Assembly (NCBI GenBank): GCA_018222585.1
Contig: JAAFAB010000007.1
Location: 118,279-182,278, forward strand
Length of the DNA stretch: 64,000 nucleotides
From: Paracoccaceae bacterium
Lineage (GTDB): Bacteria > Pseudomonadota > Alphaproteobacteria > Rhodobacterales > Rhodobacteraceae
Direction: 5' to 3'
The notes under the pieces are model-generated. The model ran no database searches. It saw nothing but the letters and a program-made list of their open reading frames with translations, and was not told the origin of the DNA. Each line of letters starts with the position of its first letter. Positions within the stretch are counted from its first letter, which is position 1. Below, in pieces: positions 58,153-64,000 of this stretch. The position numbers and the translations under genes were made by a program.

Positions 58153-59007
58153 ATGCTGAAAAACCGACATCTTCTGGGATGGCTCCAGGCCAGCCCGCTG
58201 GCCCTGGTGCTGCTGGCCTTCCTGCTGGCCCCCATCGTGATGATCACCGTGGTCAGCTTCTGGGGCGCGACCGAGTTCTCGATCTACCCGGCCTTCCAGT
58301 TCGACAACTACGAATTCCTCTTCGGCTCTCCGGTGACCTACCGGGTCTTCGGCGCGACCTTCAAATATGCCTTCATCACCTGGGCGCTGACCCTGTCGAT
58401 CGGCTTCACGGTGGCCTATTTCCTGGCCTTCCACGTGCGCAGCCAGACCATGCAGATCGCGCTCTTCCTGCTCTGCACCATTCCGTTCTGGACCTCGAAC
58501 ATCATCCGCATGATCAGCTGGATTCCCTTCCTGGGCAGGAACGGCATCGCCAACCAGACGCTGATCAGCTGGGGCGTGATCGACGCGCCGCTGGAGTGGC
58601 TGCTCTATTCCGATTTCTCGGTCATCCTGGCCTTCGTGCAACTTTACACGCTGTTCATGGTGGTGCCGATCTTCAACACGATGATGCGCATCGACCGCGC
58701 CCTGCTGGAGGCCGCGCGCGACAACGGCGCTTCGGGCGTCCAGACCCTGCGCCACGTGATCCTGCCGCTGACCAAGCCGGGCATCATGATCGGCACGATC
58801 TTCGTCGTCACCCTTGTCATGGGCGATTTCATCACCGTGCGTTTCATGTCGGGCAGCCAGCGCGCCAATGTCGGGCGGCTGATCTCCAACGACATCGCCC
58901 TGCTGCAATACCCATCCGCCGCCGCCACCGCCGTGGTGCTGCTGGCCACGGTGCTGATCATGATCGCGGTCATGCTGCGCTTCGTGAACATCCGCAAGGA
59001 GCTCTGA
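58153..59007 (+). CDS. ABC transporter permease (PotB-like)
   Basis: This 284-residue permease has six hydrophobic segments and an EAA loop (LLEAARDNGASGVQTLRHVILPLTKPG) that contacts the ATPase. ATG 58153 is chosen with GAGG just upstream; the frame reaches back through the stem-loop without gene character. First of two permeases, three bases before the second. Confidence 0.9.
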   Translation: MLKNRHLLGWLQASPLALVLLAFLLAPIVMITVVSFWGATEFSIYPAFQFDNYEFLFGSPVTYRVFGATFKYAFITWALTLSIGFTVAYFLAFHVRSQTMQIALFLLCTIPFWTSNIIRMISWIPFLGRNGIANQTLISWGVIDAPLEWLLYSDFSVILAFVQLYTLFMVVPIFNTMMRIDRALLEAARDNGASGVQTLRHVILPLTKPGIMIGTIFVVTLVMGDFITVRFMSGSQRANVGRLISNDIALLQYPSAAATAVVLLATVLIMIAVMLRFVNIRKEL

Positions 59008-59010
59008 TCC

Positions 59011-59847
59011 ATGGACCGCCGCCCCCGCAGCTTCTACGTGCTGGCCGCCTTCTTCACCCTCTTCGTGCTGTTCCTCTACGGGCCGATCTTCACCATCGGC
59101 ATCCTCAGCTTCCAGGGACCGCAGGGCGGGCTGACCTTCCCGATGAACGGGGTCTCGACCTACTGGTTCCGCGACCTCTTCCAGCAACAGGCGGTCGGCG
59201 ACATCTGGGGGGCCTTCCGCCGCAGTGCCGGCCTGGGGCTGATGGTCATGGTGACGACGGTCGTGGTCTCGGTCATGGCCGGGCTGGCCTTCCGCAAACG
59301 CTTTCGCGGCTCGGGGCTGCTGTTCTACGCCGCCATCACCTCGCTGGTGATCCCCTCGATCCTTGTCTCGCTGGGTGTGGGGCTGATCTTCAACCAACTC
59401 GGTCTGAAGATCCATTGGGCCACCTCGGGCTTCGGCAGCCAGCTGACCTGGACCCTGCCCTTCGGCCTGCTGATCATGTTCGCGGTCTTCAACCGTTTCG
59501 ACAAGAGCTACGAGGAAGCCGCCCGCGACCAGGGCGCAACCGCCTGGCAGACCATCCGCTTCGTGGTCCTGCCGATCATCGCCCCCTCGCTGATCGGGGT
59601 CGCGCTGTTCGGCTTCACCCTCTCCTACGACGAATTCGCCCGCACCCTGCTGACGGCGGGCAGCTACAACACCCTGCCGCTGGAGATCTTCGGCATGACG
59701 ACCAATGTCACCACCCCGGTGATCTACGCGCTCGGCACGCTGACCACGGCCTTTTCGCTGCTGATCATCGCCGCCTTCCTGCTGGCGGTCTGGGTCATGG
59801 GCAAGCGCCGGGCACGGGCCGGTTCGGATGCGGGCAAGGGCGTATGA
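59011..59847 (+). CDS. ABC transporter permease (PotC-like)
   Basis: This 278-residue permease has hydrophobic segments throughout and the EAA loop YEEAARDQGATAWQTIRFVVLPIIAPS. It pairs with the upstream permease to form the channel. Its stop overlaps the racemase gene as ATGA. Confidence 0.9.
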   Translation: MDRRPRSFYVLAAFFTLFVLFLYGPIFTIGILSFQGPQGGLTFPMNGVSTYWFRDLFQQQAVGDIWGAFRRSAGLGLMVMVTTVVVSVMAGLAFRKRFRGSGLLFYAAITSLVIPSILVSLGVGLIFNQLGLKIHWATSGFGSQLTWTLPFGLLIMFAVFNRFDKSYEEAARDQGATAWQTIRFVVLPIIAPSLIGVALFGFTLSYDEFARTLLTAGSYNTLPLEIFGMTTNVTTPVIYALGTLTTAFSLLIIAAFLLAVWVMGKRRARAGSDAGKGV

Positions 59848-60521
59848 AGATCATCTACATCAACCCGAACTCGACCGTCTCGATGACCGAACACGTCGTG
59901 GAGGTGGCCCGCGCCGCCCTGCCGGGGGCCGAGATCCTGGGCATGACCAACAGCGACGGCCCCGCCGCGATCCAGGGCGCGGCCGATGGCGAGGCCGCCG
60001 TCTCCGGAATGCTGCTGCGCCTGCGGGAGGCCCTGGAGCACGGCGCCGATGCAGTGGTCATCGCCTGTTTCGACGACACGGGCCTGAGTGAGGCGCGCGC
60101 CATGGCCTCCTGCCCCGTGCTGGGGATCGGCCAGGCGTCCTACCTGATGGCCGCCGTGCTGGGGCTGCGCTTTTCGGTGGTGACCTCGATGGAGGTCTCG
60201 GTGCCGGTGATCCGCGACAATGTCTCCCGCTTCGGTTTCTCGGGCATCTGCGCCTCGGTCCGGGCCTCGGGCCTGCCGGTGCTGACCATCGACGAGGGCG
60301 CCCCCGCCACGCTGGACCGGCTGGCCGAGGAGATCGGTTTCGCCCGGGACCAGGACGGTGCCACGGCGGCAGTGCTGGGCTGTGCAGGCATGGCCGCGCT
60401 GAAGCCGGCGCTGGAAGCGCGCACGGGCATGGTGCTGATCGACGGCGTCGCCGCCTCGGCACAGCTTGCGCAGGCGGCTGTCGGGTTCCTCGGCGACCTG
60501 CGGATGCCCGAACCCGCCTGA
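59844..60521 (+). CDS. Asp/Glu/hydantoin racemase family protein
   Basis: This 225-residue protein is of the HyuE/Asp-Glu racemase superfamily. It starts IIYINPNSTVSMTEHV and holds two catalytic cysteines, Cys75 in VIACFDDTGL and Cys180 in AVLGCAGMA, in the expected symmetric places. It is translationally coupled to the permease. Such enzymes racemise hydantoins, allantoin or amino acids, so the operon probably imports one of these and brings it into usable stereochemistry (inference). Confidence 0.87.
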   Translation: MKIIYINPNSTVSMTEHVVEVARAALPGAEILGMTNSDGPAAIQGAADGEAAVSGMLLRLREALEHGADAVVIACFDDTGLSEARAMASCPVLGIGQASYLMAAVLGLRFSVVTSMEVSVPVIRDNVSRFGFSGICASVRASGLPVLTIDEGAPATLDRLAEEIGFARDQDGATAAVLGCAGMAALKPALEARTGMVLIDGVAASAQLAQAAVGFLGDLRMPEPA

Positions 60522-60795
60522 GGCCGCCGGGCCCGACCGCCGCGGCGCCAAAGCCTGCGCAGTCCCGCCGCCCGGACCGGCAGCCCGGGAACGGCCAAGG
60601 CTGCAGAACGCGCCGCATGGACAGGGATCCGCACAGAGCCGGTCAGCGGCGCCCGATGGGGCCTCTTCCCTGGCGGTCCGCCGGGGTTCCCGGGCAGACT
60701 ATCCCTTTGCACCCGCCTCGATCCGATCGGGGGACTTGGTGGTACGTATAAGTCGGGTTACACCCTGCGCGACCTGACCCAACGAAGCTCTGCCC

Positions 60796-61086
60796 ATGAC
60801 CGACACGCTCTCGACCCGGGCCCGCGCCTTCCTGGCCGCCCATTTTCCCGCCGAACAGGACCAGCTGACATTCGATGGTCAGCGCCAGATCCCCAGCCAG
60901 GACACCCGCGCCGTACTGCGGGAATTGACCGACCATGATATCCTCGAAGCCCGGGCCGAGGCCGACGGCAGTACCGGCTACCGGCTGACCAGCCTCGGAC
61001 TCTCTCTCGACCGCGAGCCTGGCCGCACCGCCGAGGAAGCCCTGGACTTCATCCTGCGGCACGGCCAGTTCCCGGTCTTCGCCTGA
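60796..61086 (+). CDS. Small conserved-looking hypothetical protein
   Basis: This 96-residue protein has no recognisable domain. It is helical at the N-terminus (STRARAFLAAHFPAEQDQLTFDG) and has a winged-helix-like end (AVLRELTDHDILEARAE, YRLTSLGLSLDRE), so DNA binding is possible. The 274 bases before it show no gene. It is convergent with the autotransporter gene, eight bases away. Confidence 0.6.
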   Translation: MTDTLSTRARAFLAAHFPAEQDQLTFDGQRQIPSQDTRAVLRELTDHDILEARAEADGSTGYRLTSLGLSLDREPGRTAEEALDFILRHGQFPVFA

Positions 61087-61094
61087 GCGACCGC

Positions 61095-64000
61095 TCAGAA
61101 CCGCATGTCCAGCCCGATCTCGATCCCGTAGCTTTCATAGTCAGGTGTGCCGATCCCGTCGTAGAAGGTGGTGACGCTCAGCAGATCGCCCGCCCCGAAG
61201 GTATAATCCACCCCCAGCTCCACCTTTCCGCGCAGCCGGTCCAGATCGACCGGGCCCGGACCTGCACCGCCGCTGTAGCTGGTCGATCGTCCGATCGCCG
61301 AGATCCCGCCGGTCAACAACAGCTCCCCCGCCCCTCCGTCAGGCAACGGCGCCTCGAAATCGAGGCCCAGGGCCAGTTCGCCCAGCTCCACCCGCTGCGC
61401 CGGAATGGCATTGCCCAGACTGTCGCGATAGGCGCTCTGCCGGTCCGAGGCCCAGGCCAGTTCCGCGTTCGGGATCAGCGTCAACCCGGGATAGGTCAGC
61501 TCCCCCGATACCTTCGCCATGACCAGCATCCGCTCCGTCTCCACACGATCGCTGTAGGTACCGAAGGGCGAGATGTCGTTGCGGCTCTGGCCATAGAGCA
61601 GCCGCCCCTCGAAGTAGACCGCCTGATCCGGAACACGCCCCACAACGTAGGGCCCGACCAGCCAGCCGCTGCCCGAGTTGCGGGCCGCGCCGAGGTCCTG
61701 CACCAGGTGGTCGAACTCCAGCATCACACCCGCCAGCAGGTTCTCGTTCACCCGCATATGCGTCCCGATGGCCCCCAGCACGTAGCTGCTTTCGCTGTCG
61801 CCAAGGGTCGAAAAGGCACCGCGCAGATCGGCCCAGACCGAGGGGCCGAAGGTTCCGGAAAAGTGGAACTGGCCCTGGCCCCGGCTGACATCGGCCGAGA
61901 AGTCGCGCCGCTGGGACTGGCTCAGCAGGCGCGTCAGGTCCGGCTGCTGGCGGATCAGCTGCCCTGCGCGAACCGTCAGGTACTGGCGCAGGATCTCGGT
62001 GGTTTCCGACACGGTCGCGCTGGAGACCGACACCACCGAGGAAGCTAGGTTCCCGTTGCCCGCCAGGTCTTCGACGACCCCCGCCGGCAGGGCCACCGTG
62101 GTGGTCCCCGCGCCGCTGGCCTCGACAGTGATCACGTAGGAGGCGCCGCTGCCGGTCAGCCCCGTTGCCGTGCCGTTCACCACCGCCACATCCGACAGGA
62201 TGAAGCCGACAACGGTCTCCGAGAACTGCGCCGTGACATCGAAGGTCTCTCCCGGCAACACGTCACTCGCCCCGGCCCCGAGCACCACCGTGGGAGCGGT
62301 GGTGTCAAGGTTGGTCAGCGCGAAGTCCACCGGCGTCAGCGCGCCGCTGCTGGCGGTCACGTTGTAGCCGCCCGCCGTGCTGTTCGCCGTCGCCGTGATG
62401 CTCACCTGGCCCGCGCCGTTGGTCACCCCGGAGGGCGCCGAGAGGCTGGCCGAGGCGCCCGAGCCCGGCGCCGCGAAGCTCACCGTCTCGCCCGCCACCG
62501 GGTTGCCGCCCGCGTCCGTCACCGTCACCACCAGCGCCGAGGCGAAGGCCGTCGAGATCGCCGTCGACTGCCCGCTGCCGGAACTCACCGCCAGGCTCGC
62601 CGCCGGGCCGGCCGTGTTGGTCAGCGCGAAGTCCACCGGCGTCAGCGCGCCGCTGCTGGCGGTCACGTTGTAGCCGCCCGCCGTGCTGTTCGCCGTCGCC
62701 GTGATGCTCACCTGGCCCGCGCCGTTGGTCACCCCGGAGGGCGCCGAGAGGCTGGCCGAGGCGCCCGAGCCCGGCGCCGAGAAGCTCACCGTCTCGCCCG
62801 CCACCGGGTTGCCGCCCGCATCCGTCACCGTCACCACCAGCGCCGAGGCGAAGGCCGTGGAGACCGCCGTCGACTGGCCGCTGCCCGAGCTCACCGCAAG
62901 GCTCGCCGCCGGGCCGGCCGTATTGGTCAGCGCGAAGTCCACCGGCGTCAGCGCGCCGCTGCTGGCGGTCACGTTGTAGCCGCCCGCCGTGCTGTTCGCC
63001 GTCGCCGTGATGCTGACCTGGCCCGACCCGTCGGTCACCCCGGAGGCCGCCGAGAGGCTGGCCGAGGCGCCCGAGCCGGGCGCCGAGAAGCTCACCGTCT
63101 CGCCCGCCACCGGGTTGCCGCCCGCGTCCGTCACCGTCACCACCAGCGCCGAGGCGAAGGCCGTGGAGACCGCCGTCGACTGGCCGCTGCCCGAGCTCAC
63201 CGCAAGGCTCGCCGCCGGGCCGGCCGTATTGGTCAGCGCGAAGTCCACCGGCGTCAGCGCGCCGCTGCTGGCGGTCACGTTGTAGCCGCCCGCCGTGCTG
63301 TTCGCCGTCGCCGTGATGCTGACCTGGCCCGACCCGTTGGTCACGCCGGAGGGCGCCGAGAGGCTGGCCGAGGCGCCCGAGCCCGGCGCCGAGAAGCTCA
63401 CCGTCTCGCCCGCCACCGGGTTGCCGCCCGCATCCGTCACCGTCACCACCAGCGCCGAGGCGAAGGCCGTGGAGACCGCCGTCGACTGGCCGCTGCCCGA
63501 GCTCACCGCAAGGCTCGCCGCCGGGCCGGCCGTATTGGTCAGCGCGAAGTCCACCGGCGTCAGCGCGCCGCTGCTGGCGGTCACGTTGTAGCCGCCCGCC
63601 GTGCCGTTGGCCGTCGCCGTGATGCTCACCTGGCCCGACCCGTTGGTCACCCCGGAGGGCGCCGAGAGGCTGGCCGAGGCGCCCGAGCCCGGCGCCGCGA
63701 AGCTCACCGTCTCGCCCGCTACCGGGTTGCCGCCCGCATCCGTCACCGTCACCACCAGCGCCGAGGCGAAGGCCGTGGAGACCGCCGTCGACTGGCCGCT
63801 GCCCGAGCTCACCGCAAGGCTCGCCGCCGGGCCGGCCGTGTTGGTCAGCGCGAAGTCCACCGGGGTCAGCGCGCCGCTGCTGGCGGTCACGTTGTAGCCG
63901 CCCGCCGTGCCGTTCGCCGTCGCCGTGATGCTCACCTGGCCCGACCCGTTGGTCACCCCGGAGGGCGCCGAGAGGCTGGCCGAGGCGCCCGAGCCCGGCG
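61095..64000 (-). CDS. Autotransporter adhesin with tandem Ig-like repeats (N-terminal part outside window)
   Basis: The frame is open to the right edge, so the gene is partial; more than 960 codons are visible. From the C-terminus: an autotransporter beta-barrel of about 250 residues ending DMRF (aromatic last residue as needed for Bam recognition), a linker (ETTEILRQYLTVRAGQLIRQQP), one diverged Ig-like domain (APTVVLGAGASDVLPGETFDVT), and then at least five nearly identical 102-residue Ig-like domains of the invasin/Big_1 type (LVVTVTDAGGNPVAGETVSF). It is expected to sit on the cell surface and act in adhesion or aggregation. Confidence 0.9.
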   Translation of the reverse strand, partial: PGSGASASLSAPSGVTNGSGQVSITATANGTAGGYNVTASSGALTPVDFALTNTAGPAASLAVSSGSGQSTAVSTAFASALVVTVTDAGGNPVAGETVSFAAPGSGASASLSAPSGVTNGSGQVSITATANGTAGGYNVTASSGALTPVDFALTNTAGPAASLAVSSGSGQSTAVSTAFASALVVTVTDAGGNPVAGETVSFSAPGSGASASLSAPSGVTNGSGQVSITATANSTAGGYNVTASSGALTPVDFALTNTAGPAASLAVSSGSGQSTAVSTAFASALVVTVTDAGGNPVAGETVSFSAPGSGASASLSAASGVTDGSGQVSITATANSTAGGYNVTASSGALTPVDFALTNTAGPAASLAVSSGSGQSTAVSTAFASALVVTVTDAGGNPVAGETVSFSAPGSGASASLSAPSGVTNGAGQVSITATANSTAGGYNVTASSGALTPVDFALTNTAGPAASLAVSSGSGQSTAISTAFASALVVTVTDAGGNPVAGETVSFAAPGSGASASLSAPSGVTNGAGQVSITATANSTAGGYNVTASSGALTPVDFALTNLDTTAPTVVLGAGASDVLPGETFDVTAQFSETVVGFILSDVAVVNGTATGLTGSGASYVITVEASGAGTTTVALPAGVVEDLAGNGNLASSVVSVSSATVSETTEILRQYLTVRAGQLIRQQPDLTRLLSQSQRRDFSADVSRGQGQFHFSGTFGPSVWADLRGAFSTLGDSESSYVLGAIGTHMRVNENLLAGVMLEFDHLVQDLGAARNSGSGWLVGPYVVGRVPDQAVYFEGRLLYGQSRNDISPFGTYSDRVETERMLVMAKVSGELTYPGLTLIPNAELAWASDRQSAYRDSLGNAIPAQRVELGELALGLDFEAPLPDGGAGELLLTGGISAIGRSTSYSGGAGPGPVDLDRLRGKVELGVDYTFGAGDLLSVTTFYDGIGTPDYESYGIEIGLDMRF
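62310..64000 (-). repeat. 306-bp tandem repeats coding for Ig-like domains
   Basis: The unit repeats at exactly 306-bp spacing (for example starts at 62377, 62683, 62989, 63295 and 63601) with only a few differences per copy, and continues beyond the edge. Near identity at silent positions shows recent expansion or gene conversion. Confidence 0.95.

Noticed and set aside
62377..63897. Five 98-codon plus-strand frames at 306-bp spacing
   Set aside because: They are the antisense shadow of the autotransporter repeats.

Overview
The window looks like a chromosomal segment of an alphaproteobacterium of the Rhodobacterales (Rhodobacteraceae/Roseobacteraceae type). By eye it is GC-rich. It carries several locally conserved marker groups of that order: carD, a seven-iron ferredoxin, an S4-domain protein and a SUV3-like helicase in one run; rpoH beside rluD and a small DUF6476-type membrane protein; and a dispersed intergenic repeat containing CAGCCTGGTGATG.

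Positions 1-14,200 are accessory. The left edge holds the end of a probable helicase gene coupled to a GIY-YIG nuclease gene. Next come sbcD-sbcC, a lone acyl-lipid desaturase, and a three-gene ABC-three-component (ABC-3C) conflict system: an alpha/beta-hydrolase effector, a middle component and an SMC-like ABC ATPase with a zinc ribbon. The ABC-3C genes and the secreted VasI/TagO-like orphan that follows are visibly poorer in GC than the rest. An H-NS-family protein follows.

Positions 14,242-26,148 form an integrated mobile element that ends in a tyrosine recombinase preceded by an AlpA/Xis-like protein. Divergent HTH regulators at 18.2-18.3 kb split it. The left arm runs leftward and has a DUF1376-like replication protein. 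Beside it lies a cluster of TGTCC/GGACA palindromes and a perfect DnaA box, which I propose is a replication origin. The right arm runs rightward: six tiny genes chained by 4-base ATGA overlaps, then an extra DNA polymerase sliding clamp, a GapR (DUF2312) paralogue, a C5 cytosine methyltransferase with a repeated central region, Xis and integrase. No capsid, tail or terminase gene is visible. It looks like a replicating integrative element or phage satellite that brings its own clamp, nucleoid protein and DNA modification.

Positions 26,483-61,086 are mostly core. They hold a glycosyltransferase-like protein, a large PilM/GspL-PilP-like fusion, a KefB/C-type antiporter, divergent cobT and cobS, the carD-to-helicase run, a TPR protein, an SCP2 protein, a lipase-like hydrolase, PepF, an M19 dipeptidase, a Gfo/Idh/MocA oxidoreductase, rpoH, rluD, sthA, a YeiH-type exporter with a divergent LysR regulator, and a DEAD-box RNA helicase. 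A GntR-controlled PotABCD-like uptake operon ends in an Asp/Glu/hydantoin racemase.

From 61,095 to the right edge is the C-terminal part of a giant autotransporter adhesin, with nearly identical 306-bp tandem Ig-like repeats that run out of the window. I recognised no tRNA, rRNA, CRISPR array or IS element.
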